The translations under genes were made by a program, and so were the position numbers. Shown piece after piece: positions 22,899 to 32,306 of a DNA stretch of 64,000 nucleotides; within the stretch, counting starts at the first letter, position 1, and each line of letters starts with the position of its first letter. Under the pieces are notes generated by a model. It was given only the letters and a program-made list of their open reading frames with translations, was not told the origin of the DNA and made no database searches. The stretch is from NCBI GenBank assembly GCA_009733775.1, contig WOGZ01000106.1, positions 1 to 64,000 on the forward strand, written 5' to 3'. The stretch comes from Alectoria sarmentosa. Lineage: Eukaryota; Ascomycota; Lecanoromycetes; Lecanorales; Parmeliaceae.

Positions 22899-24611
22899 AT
22901 GGATGGCTTAAGTGTCGCTGCATCAATTGTGGGCATTGCTACGGCAGGCGTCCAAATATCTATCAAGCTCGTTACTCTCGCAACTCAGATTAGCACCGCA
23001 TCAGACCGTGTTTCTTCCATCGGAAATGACATTTCCCTAACTTCAGGCGTGCTTCGTCAGCTGGGTGAATTGATGACCCAGAAGACCACGCATGATGGTA
23101 TCAGTATCTTCAGCCAGGGTGGCCTCGAGACTACGAGGACGTCCGCGGCTATGTGCAAGAGGATATTCTGCGAAGTTGAAAGAGAGGCGAAGAGAGCGAG
23201 CGAGCAGCTGAGAAGATACAAGCCAGGCCAAGGCAGAATGAGCGGTGAAAAAATTGAATTGTCGACAATTGAGAGGGCAAAATGGCCCTTCTTGCAGCCG
23301 AACATTGATAGTTTGAGGGCGGACTTGAGGGATGCAAAATCGACGTTGATGTTGATGCTGCAAGTGGCGAGTTTGGCTTTGAGTAAGAGGATGGCTGATG
23401 CATCTGTATCAACGAGCGAGGACCAGGATTTTGTTCGTGCCATAGTGGCTTTGGACCTACAGCGACGAGAACAGCGCACAGATTCCGTACAACAGCACGA
23501 AGTGTCGAGGTCCTTTAGCTCAAATGATACACCCAAAATCGGCAACGCCAATACGATGTCACAGGGAGAAGTCACGTTGAATATGGGTCGTAATCCTGAA
23601 CCACATGCCTTCCTGGTACAGGCAAGCCGAAATCTTACTGCCGGAGTTCACGAATCTCGCAAGACGTCTTTAGACAGACTTGCAGGGAACTTGTTGGATC
23701 CTGTTATTAGTTCTGGAGTGGATCAACCACGTAATCTAGAAACCCAGAATGTCGTGAACATTCCTCTGGCAACCTCTCCGGGTTCTAAGCTGCCTGAGAC
23801 GGATGAGAATAGCAACGTGCTGGAAGGTCACGCCATCGATACTTCAGACACATCGCTCTCCATCGACGATGATAGTGAGACTCAAACAACCCACGACACA
23901 GAGCTTCAATTATTCTTCCTCAAGCCTATAGTCAAAGACTTGTTTGACAGAATAGAGCTTCGCTGGTCCGTACAGAGCACAAGAATTTCACCTGTGGCAA
24001 TACGCGAGCATATGGCCAAGAATGAGAAGAATGATCTTCCGTCAGTCGTTGAGATGCTGCAGCAGTTGCATGCCTACGAGCAAGCAATGATTGACTCTGA
24101 AACATCTAAGCATGCGGGAGGGTCCATCCTATCTTTGAGAAGAACGAAGACAAACATTCGATCCAGAGACATGCTTTTTGTAGCGGTCCCAGAGCTAGAA
24201 TTTGTAGTCCAGCGCCAAGTTCGTCAACCACCACCCGAGATCTTACAAAAGAGATCCCGTCGACGTAACGGTCTAGCGTCAGTCTTCACATTCCTCAAGC
24301 CATTCGTGAAGAAAAAGAAGGGCAAGGAGATAGGAGACGACCCGCGTATCTCTCTTCCTTCTCAGCATATCTCTCTTCCTTCTCGGTCTATCTTTCTCCC
24401 TTCTCACACAGCTGCGACGGTTAAATTTCACAGGGATCTCATCAGTCTTGAAGACGAGGAAGAGGGAGGTGAGGAGCAAGCGGAGCCAGAACTCGACTTG
24501 CACTTGCTCGGCGAGCAAGACCAGGAGCTGGAGCAGGAGCAGGAGGACGAGGATGCTGAGGCCGTGGTGACTGGACTCTTGGCGCAATATACGACTCTAT
24601 TCGACTCATGA
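22899..24611 (+). CDS. Helo_like_N domain protein without NTPase core
   Basis: Single exon, 570 aa, ATG at 22899. Residues ~1-120 match the fungal N-terminal domain seen on STAND/NLR-like proteins (Helo_like_N): MDGLSVAASIVGIATAG, then long amphipathic helices with GNDISLTSGVLRQLGELM. In the family this region precedes NACHT or NB-ARC domains and is related to HeLo-type cell-death domains. Here no P-loop follows. Instead there is a Ser/Thr-rich middle (~170-330), a helical segment (~340-400), a basic stretch (QKRSRRRNG, KPFVKKKKGKE), three tandem ISLPS-like motifs (~482-505) and a strongly acidic tail (EDEEEGGEEQAEPE, ELEQEQEDEDAE). It ends VTGLLAQYTTLFDS, a tail type I associate with this fungal family. 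It may act in self/non-self or stress signalling; that is inference. Confidence 0.75.
   Translation: MDGLSVAASIVGIATAGVQISIKLVTLATQISTASDRVSSIGNDISLTSGVLRQLGELMTQKTTHDGISIFSQGGLETTRTSAAMCKRIFCEVEREAKRASEQLRRYKPGQGRMSGEKIELSTIERAKWPFLQPNIDSLRADLRDAKSTLMLMLQVASLALSKRMADASVSTSEDQDFVRAIVALDLQRREQRTDSVQQHEVSRSFSSNDTPKIGNANTMSQGEVTLNMGRNPEPHAFLVQASRNLTAGVHESRKTSLDRLAGNLLDPVISSGVDQPRNLETQNVVNIPLATSPGSKLPETDENSNVLEGHAIDTSDTSLSIDDDSETQTTHDTELQLFFLKPIVKDLFDRIELRWSVQSTRISPVAIREHMAKNEKNDLPSVVEMLQQLHAYEQAMIDSETSKHAGGSILSLRRTKTNIRSRDMLFVAVPELEFVVQRQVRQPPPEILQKRSRRRNGLASVFTFLKPFVKKKKGKEIGDDPRISLPSQHISLPSRSIFLPSHTAATVKFHRDLISLEDEEEGGEEQAEPELDLHLLGEQDQELEQEQEDEDAEAVVTGLLAQYTTLFDS
24349..24410 (+). repeat. short tandem repeat encoding ISLPS motifs
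   Basis: Three ~21-24-nt copies of ATCT(C/T)TCTTCCTTCTC(A/G) encode RISLPSQH, ISLPSRS and IFLPSHT within the Helo_like_N protein. The third copy is diverged. Confidence 0.75.
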
Positions 24612-25051
24612 GACGGTCAGGCAAGGTGCCGGAAAAAAGTGGCAGTCGCATCGGCAAAAGTAGAGTCGACGAGGAGGTTTTCGTGCGGTCTAACACGTGC
24701 TTCCTGTAGTGCCTTCGATCATGATTGACATCTGTTTTCCAGGTTGATGGCTAAGAGTGATGTGAAAATGAAAGGGGTTCCGACTGCCCTACTTGCCTGT
24801 AACAGCCAGCAAATGCAATAGGGGGCTTTTCTCATACCGAAGCGAGGAATACAGCGGAGAATTTGTTAGTTATTTGTGGGATTTCTCACAGGGGGGATAT
24901 CTACTACCTCAGTGCGTCAAGAAACAAGAGGTATCTAATACAGCGCCACCAAAAAAGCTACCCAAATCTCACGATACCGAAGACCTGTACAGCTGCTCTC
25001 ATCAGTCATTCCCGTGATCAGACGCCATCATACAACCCATGTCGCCGGCCT
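24612..25051. other. intergenic between convergent genes
   Basis: These are the 3' flanks of the Helo_like_N gene and NDC80. No gene seen. Confidence 0.5.
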
Positions 25052-27505
25052 TTACTCATATATCCCAGCGACACCAACGAGCTCCTCATCTTCTGCGCCT
25101 CCATCGTCGAGCTCAGCTTTGACTTCTTGATCGACGAATGCTTCATAGTTCTCGAGATTCTGCTGGATGTGGACTTTGAATTTGATGACATCGTTCAGGA
25201 TCTTTTCGATCTCTGTGTGCAATTCCTCGCGCAGGGCATTGGCACGGAGGGTCAGCTGTTCGAATCTAGGAGAGCAGTCAGCACGCTGTGACTTGTATTT
25301 GCCATGGAGGAAAGGGGGGTCGCCTACTCGATGTTAGTGTTCATCTCGCGCTGCTCCATTAGCTGGACGCTTTCATCAAGGCCGGCACGCATCTTCGCAA
25401 GCTCCTTTTCCATCTTCTCGATCTGCGCGTCCGATGCGACTTTCTGAGTAGATGTGACCTGCAGTGGCTGATTAGGATACCAAAAGGCTTTTTGAGAGCA
25501 GCGATGGTTCTTATTACCTCTTTCGTCTTCTCGAACTCCTCCTCGGCCGCTCTTACACGATGCTCTAAAGCTTCTACTTCACTTCGCTTGTCATCGATGG
25601 CTTCTTTGATGGAGTCCAGCAATTCATGGTTCTTCATGTCCGCATCGATTGCCAACGTTCTCCGCTCGTTGATCTCCTTTCTTAGACCGATGAGCTGGCT
25701 CTTGATGTAGCCACGCAGGTCAAGGTTGAGGACATGAGGAGGATGGTAACCCGTCGAGGGGTCAGCGAGCAGACGATCGCTACTGTTGCCACGCTGTGAG
25801 GCGCCGAGCTGGGATGAAGAGAAATTGGGAGTAGAGTTGACATTGAGATGGAGCTCGAAATCTTGGCCTTTTGCGTTTGCGGCGGTCGATGGTATCAAGG
25901 CAATTTGATAGCACAAAGAATTGTACTTCTCAACGACGCGCTCGAGCTCTTCCAGACTACGGTTGGCGTCAATTTCCTTCTCACCTGCTCTTCGTTTGAC
26001 TTCCTCCAGCCTGGCTGTCGTGGTCCCGAGACCTTTCTGCAATCGTTCCCGCTCAGTAGTCATGCGGTCGATATCCTGTATGGTGATACCTTGCCTATCG
26101 ACCGAATCTTGCAGGCCAGTCTTCTCCTGCTCAACTTCTCCCAGCTCGGCCTCCGTGCGCTCGATCTCCTCCTGCAGAAATTTGTTCCGCTGTTCGTACT
26201 TCTCCACCTTGCCTTCGACGTTGGTGTTGTACTCCTCGAATTTCCGCTTGTCGTCCTCAAGGATCTTGAAGTGCTTCTCCAACTTCGCTAAATCTGGAGC
26301 CCCTGCTTCAGCCTCGGCGATTTGCTGCTTCAGGACTTCATTCTCTGCCTCAAGGATTTTCATCTCTTCGGCGTACTTCTGATTGCCTCGCTCGAACTCG
26401 GCGGCCATAGCTTCAACGTGAGGTATCAGCAGCTGATTGGCTTCTTCTTCCCCGTCTCCGCCTCCCTCTACCTCCTCCACTTGCAGCCAATCACGATAAG
26501 CTCTGCTCAGGAATCGAAAGATGATCCTGTCTCCACTAACGTCCACACCGGCTTCTGCACACGCGTCGTCGTACTCGCCAACTTCGTATTGATCCATCAT
26601 CTGAGCTAGCTGCATCATCCATTGTAGCATTCCAAGGAACGAAGACCAATTCTGGCCGCCGACCGCCGCCCATTGTGACTTTGAGACTTTGTTTTCGAAT
26701 GGATATCTCAGCTGCTTTAGGATAGCGGGGCCCTCAAAGTCGATACTCTTCATGAAACGGTAGGCCGGATCTATTCGATGATATAACCATTGGAACATAG
26801 CCTCGAAATCCTTTTGTGTAGGTGAGGTCATGCTCTTCTGGTTGAGCGAGCGCTTCATCTCCAACTCGAAGTTGTTCCGAGTAAGGTAGTCAAGGAGGTC
26901 TTGACCCACTTTGGCTCTGTAATTCGGATCTCTCCACGGTCGTGGATCCCCTCTTGCACTGGCTGGAGCAGGTGCTTGTGTGAAGAACGATTGGTGGCCC
27001 ATTGGCCCTGTGGAGGAGGGTCGAGAGTATATGCTGCTTCTACGCTGCAGGCTCTGTGAGGCACTCAATGACTGCTGGTTCGCTGGTGTCATTGCACCTG
27101 GAGCATAGCTCATTCTGTTGGCTGACGCGCCGCCGAAGATATTCGAAGAAGAGCTTCGCTGTAGCGTAGACGGACGGTTTGACTGTGCCTCCGCGAGGCT
27201 ATTGAAGTTGCTGCCGGACGAGGGGCGCTGGAAATTGGGCTGCTGAGGTCGGTTAGGAGCGAGCGACATGCGAGAGGAGGAGACCGAGCGAGCATGGTGA
27301 GATGTGTGAGGTGCATTGTTTTCTTTGATGCCGGAGATGGAATTAGAGCGCTTCAAAGCAGAGGCAGGCTGAGGAATCGCGGAGTTGTAATTGATACCGC
27401 CCAAGGTCTTCAAAAGGTAGTTGTCAGTACAATTGAAACAATGTAGACAATGAGACTTACTTCTCGAGGCCGGCGCACGCTGAAGAGCCCGGTATCTTGC
27501 GACAT
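25052..27505 (-). CDS. NDC80: outer kinetochore protein Ndc80
   Basis: Four exons, complement(join(25052..25265,25328..25458,25518..27407,27461..27505)), 759 aa, all in phase. Exon 1 encodes 15 residues (MSQDTGLFSVRRPRE); the true start is the ATG at 27505. Ndc80/Hec1 is the microtubule-binding subunit of the four-protein Ndc80 complex (with Nuf2, Spc24, Spc25), which links kinetochores to spindle microtubules. The N-terminal ~180 residues are a basic, Ser-rich, disordered tail, the expected Aurora B target. The calponin-homology domain follows (~190-330), with DPRPWRDPNYRAKV, QWLYHRIDPAYRF, PAILKQLRYPFE and AAVGGQNWSSFLGML. The rest is coiled coil (from about 350 to 720) with a break typical of the Ndc80 loop. 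The C-terminus is acidic and ends GVAGIYE. It is divergent from PEX14. Confidence 0.97.
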
Positions 27506-27929
27506 CTTCCGTGGTGAGCGACAAGTGCAAGAATCAGATCTGTAACTCGCGCAACGAAAGCTCTGCAAGAATTGAACGTTTCCAGCAGGAGTAGACAGTC
27601 AACGAGTAGCTGCAGAAACGGAGTTTGCGACGATGTTGATGGTTTGTTTACTTTTCGATCTGTAGCGCGCCAAGACTTGCTGCCGCTGCCGCGCGCGGGC
27701 CGAGGTCCAGACTTCCCCGACCACCTTGTCATCGCGAGCAATGAGCATAAGTTCGAGACATTCAACCGCTTTCAAAGCTGTGAATTTATACCGATCGGAG
27801 TGAGACTACTAGGACCCTCATCCGACAACAACGAAGAATTCTGAGTGCTTCGATTACCCTGCAAAACGAATCTGACTGCCTGAATGAAGCTGCGTGCTTG
27901 ACGCAGACACCAGGCGCAGCGTGTTCGAG
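27506..27929. promoter_or_regulatory. bidirectional promoter NDC80 / PEX14
   Basis: This 424-bp spacer lies between two divergent start codons and has no open frame of its own. I saw no TATA box. GC-rich CGCGC blocks lie near 27665-27710. Confidence 0.6.
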
Positions 27930-29202
27930 ATGGTGCGAGAAGATCTAGTATCTTCTGCTGTAAGACTGTCCAAAATAGATGCTGAAATTGCAGCTCATCA
28001 ATTTCTAGGTCTCCTGTAAGCATTCCAATAGAATGCCATGGTGCATTGCAATCTAATGGCCTTAGTCCTCCAAGACCCCTCTGTTGCCGCCTCGGCTCTC
28101 GACAAACGGATAGCATTCCTACAATCGAAGAACCTTACACAAGAAGAAATCGACGTTGCTCTGGCGAGAGTAGGAGATGGGTCACAAACAGAGAATGCAG
28201 TGGCACCACCTCCGCCGAGCCAATACCCTTATCCAGGACAGCAGGTGACGAGGCAACCTGCAGGGTATGGATATGGGTACGGGCCGTATCAAGGGGCGCC
28301 ATGGTCACTACCGCCGCCGGAGTGAGTGTGGCAGATGCTTATTGAGGCAGTGCATGAATTGACGAAAAACAGACCACCCCGGCGGGATTGGAGGGATTGG
28401 TTCATAATGGCAACGGTCACCGGCGGAGTTGGGTACGGCTTGTACACTGTCGCAAAGGTACTGCCAACCAAATTTAGCCAATTGAGCAAAGCTAAATACT
28501 GTACAGCGCTACGTCTTCCCTCTGATATCTCCTCCCACACCACCTCAACTCGAAGCCGACAAAGCCTCCATAGACGAATCTTTCAACCGCGCCTTCGCCC
28601 TCATTGACCAGCTCGCCACCGACACCGCCGCCATCAAAGAATCGGAAACCGAGAGAACAGAAAAGCTAGACACGACCTTGAAGGATGTTGGTAGTGTGAT
28701 CGAAGACTTGAAGGCCACAAACACAAGACGGGAAGCGGAGAGTAGGATAATAGCCGATCAAGTGACTGGCTTGAAAGACATGATTCCGAAGGCGTTGGAA
28801 GGGTGGAAAGCGAGCGGAGACGCCAAATTAGAGGAGCTAGGCCAGGAGGTGCAGAGCCTAAAGAAGCTGCTAGAGAATCGGGTCGGCAGGCCTAGCGGGG
28901 CACCGATACCAGCAGGCAGAGGATATCAGAATAGTAATGAGAAATCGAAAGACAGCCTCCCGGCTTCGAATTCGACAAACAGTGGCACGACGACTCCAAA
29001 TGCCGAGTCCGCCAGCGGCTCGTCGGCTCCAGCGCCAGGGGTCACAGTGCCAAAGAGGGAGTCTACCCCACTGCGCGGGTTCGAAAGGAGTGATCGCCGA
29101 GCCATACCTGCTTGGCAGATGGCCGCTGCTACGACCGAGAAGACCGACGTTGGGGGCTCAAATTTGAATGCGGAAGCAAGTGCATCGGAAGTTGGAGCGT
29201 AG
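27930..29202 (+). CDS. PEX14: peroxin 14 (peroxisomal import docking protein)
   Basis: Likely exons join(27930..28008,28066..28321,28373..28457,28507..29202), 371 aa. Pex14 is the docking and pore component of the peroxisomal matrix protein importer, binding Pex5 and Pex13. The N-terminal MVREDLVSSA, then LQDPSVAASALDKRIAFLQSKN and LTQEEIDVALAR, form the conserved Pex5-binding helices. A Pro/Tyr/Gly-rich linker, the membrane segment (DWFIMATVTGGVGYGLYTVAK) and a coiled coil (~residues 170-260) follow, then a Ser/Thr-rich tail. Introns 2 and 3 are clear. Intron 1 is not: the strong donor GTAAGA at 27960 joined to the acceptor at 28065 would frameshift. I used the weaker donor at 28009. Another in-frame choice is donor 27960 with acceptor AATAG at 28031. 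Either adds residues that the family lacks between SSA and LQDPS. Confidence 0.9.
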
Positions 29203-29789
29203 GCAGGAAAAACAATTAATTCAAAACCCCTGTTGAGTCAGAACAGATTGACCGTTCCCAAGCCTTTCTTGCATTGCGCCTCGTGACATCTTTGGTGACA
29301 AAGGACAGGAACTAGGGATCGAATGAAATGAAGGCATCTGAAACTACAGTGGAGGCTGGTACGTGGCCAGTGCTAAGACCAAAGCTAGCATATCATCGTA
29401 CGGAATTTGATGTGCGATGAATGCTGGCTGTCATTTGCTTGTGAGTACGGAGTGAGGCTCATGTGTTTGAGTGTCACATGTTTTAACCCGTGTAATACAT
29501 AGGCCTGCTGAACGGGAAGGAATTGATGCTTTCCTGCCTCCATTTATCATGCAATGCATTGTGTTTTCCGTGACTGGAAAGGGGTACGAATATTAGTAGG
29601 CTGACCATGACAGGGTTGGAAAGTGTTAAGGTAGCACGGGGAAATTGGGTGCATTCACAAGCTCTTGTAATCTCGAAAGGTACATTGCAGAGGTTGCAAG
29701 ACTCGTATCTCCTCTATATGACGATCAAGGGATTAAGAAAATGGTTATTGTCTGCGTAATAAATGAGAAATTAGAACCTCTGATAGTCT
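29203..29789. other. intergenic, no gene seen
   Basis: This is the 3' flank of PEX14. No coding signal or clear repeat. Confidence 0.5.
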
Positions 29790-29917
29790 AGCTCGGATGG
29801 CGCAGTGGTGCGTTGCAGGACTTTCTAGGTGTGTCTCATTGCACCTTATGGAGGCATGTCGGTGGGTCGGCGGAGGTCTGTTCCTGGATGTTTCGAGTTC
29901 AACTCTCGATCGAGCTT
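29790..29917 (+). tRNA. intron-containing tRNA-like gene, anticodon uncertain
   Basis: A perfect A box (TGGCGCAGTGG, 29798-29808) and a B box-like GAGTTCAACTC (29895-29905) are followed at once by a T9-T10 run, the Pol III terminator. The acceptor stem AGCTCGG (29790-29796) pairs with TCGAGCT (29910-29916). The T arm TCGAG/CTCGA closes a 7-nt loop TTCAACT. CAGGA (29816-29820) pairs with TCCTG (29882-29886) as an anticodon stem if ~54 nt between are an intron. The loop would then begin CTTTC, giving anticodon TTC (Glu) if read conventionally, but the base after it is T rather than a purine. One base is extra between acceptor stem and A box. It is either a slightly degenerate tRNA or a tRNA pseudogene. 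Confidence 0.5.
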
Positions 29918-29935
29918 TTTTTTTTGTTTTTGCCG
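29918..29935 (+). terminator. Pol III poly-T terminator
   Basis: A long T run directly follows the 3' acceptor strand of the tRNA-like gene, then a second T5 run follows a single G. Confidence 0.6.
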
Positions 29936-30079
29936 ACTTTACCTGGCTTTTTTGCACGATTTTTCTTGCCTGCAGTTGGTTGAGCTCTGTCTGTATGGTT
30001 TCCTTCAGAAGTCGAACTTGATAGTCAGTTGCACTTGTGTTGATAAAAGAGCGCGCTAAAAGAGACTAGCGCATCGTCG

Positions 30080-30780
30080 AGGATGATCAACCTCTTCCGC
30101 TCGTTTGGAACAAGCACGAGGCTTCATGACGCCCAGAAAATCCGTCTTGCTCGATCTTCAGCGTGGCCTGATCGCCAGGTCGACTGTCTCTCGTATGTTA
30201 TGTCAAATGTACTTCCTGAGGCGAATCAACTCTCGGGGAAAGTAGCAAGGAGGTCGGAACCTTTTCTCAGATCCTTAACAGTCGATGGTGGTACATTTCA
30301 ATGGCAAATCAAAGCCCCATAAATGTCATGGAGGCGATCATATGAACCTACAAACACGACTCGCGGCACCCAGAGCTTGAAAGCCTTGTACGCCGTGAGT
30401 TCCTTAATCCGCCGTACCTGGCATATTCTTACACTTGCAAAAAAATGCGCGCCTCGGACTGCAGGGCGCCTTTCCGGAAACGAGAGGATGATCAATCAAG
30501 TCCTAAATCAAGAGTCGCGGTACCCAGATTTCAAGGTGAGTACCCCGTCCCTCGCACTTTGTTTGTCCTTACTTTATCCTAGAACGGCCTACCTTGGATT
30601 ATAAAACCTTCTCACAGCGCTTGAGCGCTTTTCCGGAAAGATGACAGGGTGATCGATGAAATCCCTGGCCAAGACCCTCCGTACCCAGAACTTGACTGTC
30701 ATGCTGTCCCTCATTTCTCAACCGTGTTCAGACCTTCGCGGAGAGACTCGGATCATCACATGATCTTGCTGAACAAAGGC
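30080..30780 (+). repeat. degenerate ~155-nt tandem repeat array, perhaps ex-coding
   Basis: Diverged units start around GATC at 30336, 30490 and 30651 (spacing 154 and 161 nt), with a weaker copy at 30085. Units 2 and 3 share GCGC(C/T)TTTCCGGAAA...GGATGATC-like blocks. All three better copies share a block reading CG(G/C)(T/C)ACCCAGA-(T/C)TTGA/CA. Translated in the best frame each gives a related peptide: QESRYPDFK, HDSRHPELE and QDPPYPELD. Frames differ between units and stops interrupt them, so this looks like the ruin of a repeat protein. Intron-like GTGAGT...CTGCAG and GTGAGT...CCTAG pairs lie between the units. Confidence 0.5.
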
Positions 30781-31407
30781 GCCTTCCCTGGTAGCTAATA
30801 CGTATAATATACGCAGTTCACAAAGGTAAAGGCACAAATTCTCGGTCAATTAAGAATCCACCAATGGTCAGGGTCAAGAACTAGGCTTGTTCTCTGTCCT
30901 CCTTTTTCAACATCACACACATTAGCAGCGCAGGCATAGTACGGGTTTTTCCAAACCAAGGCAACAGAGCAGACAGACAGCCAGAGACCAGCGCACTTCG
31001 TCTCAGGCTCTCACCATTGCAGCAGCAGTATAGACCGTAAGGAGCTGGATTTGAACGCATAGCTAGCAATGTAGGACGTCAAACGGATGACCGGAAACTC
31101 AGATTTGAGTTCAAAGGGGTCGACTTTCGTGAGCGAGCAGAGACTCTCTGAAAAACGGGGAAGAGATGTTGCTGAGGTGGGAATGGCGCTTGCTGCGCCA
31201 AGACTTTTGGCGCGCGGAAGGCCAAAACTCGACCTATTAGAACTTATCCGTCTTTGTCCAATGTCCATGCGTTAAGTAGTGATGCACCTGGTCAAGCTGA
31301 TGCTGATGCTGTTGCATTGGTGAAGATGGCAGAGTGAATTGAGCCGTCCATGCTGCTGCTAGGATGATGTCACCCATGTTCGATAGATAGCTGCATGGTT
31401 GCGTCAT

Positions 31408-31636
31408 TTTGCACAGCCACGCCATGGCAGCAAGGCCGAAGGATTTTATCGCCCATTTATCATTCAACAAATGCCAGGTCTGCCCTGATTTCGATTACTG
31501 CTTCCAGTGTTTCTTGTCTACGGAAAAGACTCACCACTCTCACCACTTTGACTTTGTTCACTGGAAAGAAAGCAATCAAGATTTCTACAATGGGGATCGC
31601 CAAGAAAGTCATGAAAGAACTTGAAGCAAGGGAGAC
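31408..31636 (+). pseudogene. half ZZ-type zinc finger, truncated
   Basis: One frame encodes KCQVCPDFDYCFQC, then HHSHHFDF, the second half of a ZZ zinc finger (CxxCxDFDxCxxC plus HxxxHxF). The first Cys pair expected ~10-15 residues upstream is missing: the frame reads CVILHSHA there and hits a stop ~20 codons earlier. The frame ends 25 codons after the finger. ZZ fingers usually sit in larger signalling or ubiquitin-related proteins; none is present here. It may be a lost-exon remnant. Confidence 0.5.
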
Positions 31637-31882
31637 TATCATGGAATCATTGAGAGTGTAAATTCACAAGCATAAAATTACGCCCATACACGTTCCTCAG
31701 GCTAGAACAGTTTCTCGCAGGTAGTATGTGCGCCTTTCCAGACAGATCAGAAGCTCGATACACAAGGCTCAACATCCAGCCAAAAATTCTGACCCAACAC
31801 GAGTTGTACCACGAATCATCCGTTCCTAGCCGATGGTAATTCTCCAGGCTGCGAGCCATCGTCTTCGGAGACCTTCCCAGCT

Positions 31883-32306
31883 ATGAAGCGACGCTTTGGT
31901 TAGGCTGGGTTTTAATCGAGTCCTCCAAGGCTACATAGCTCCGCTTCAAGCTGATAGTTGCTGTGTCGACACGCTCTTGGGCCTTGTTGATGCCCCGTGT
32001 GCCTTGGGTAAAAGCGCCTCTAGCAGCGTTCATAGTCTCTGAAAAGAGTGAAACAGTAGCCGGTGGGTGTCGCTTCTTGCGGCCATTTCCCTCTCCTTGA
32101 ATGGAATGCTACCTGGATTCTGGGTCGTTCGGCCTAGTTGCCAACGGCCTCCTTATCCTTCTCGAGCTTCCTTGATCGGATACCGTACCCTTGTTGGTCC
32201 CGCATTCAATTGGTCCAGCGGCGTCAATTGTTGCAAAGTCACTCGGATCAGATTGCGCGATTGCAAATGCAATCGAACCAGCATACTCGGCAAATCGGAG
32301 AGCCAA
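31883..32306 (-). pseudogene. two-exon fragment of an unknown protein
   Basis: Minus-strand exons ~32191-32306 and 31883-32018 join in phase through a GTACGG donor and a CTTTTCAG acceptor. They give FAEYAGSIAFAIAQSD..., then NKETMNAARGAFTQGTRGIN..., ending NQSVAS. No start codon is in reach: the frame upstream runs through SEWCFSKNTD to a stop. So either a 5' exon is missed or the gene is broken. Family not recognised. Confidence 0.35.

Noticed and set aside
31012..31080. Minus-strand tRNA suggested by a GCGTTCAAATCC block
   Set aside because: No A box at the right distance and no acceptor stem pairing.
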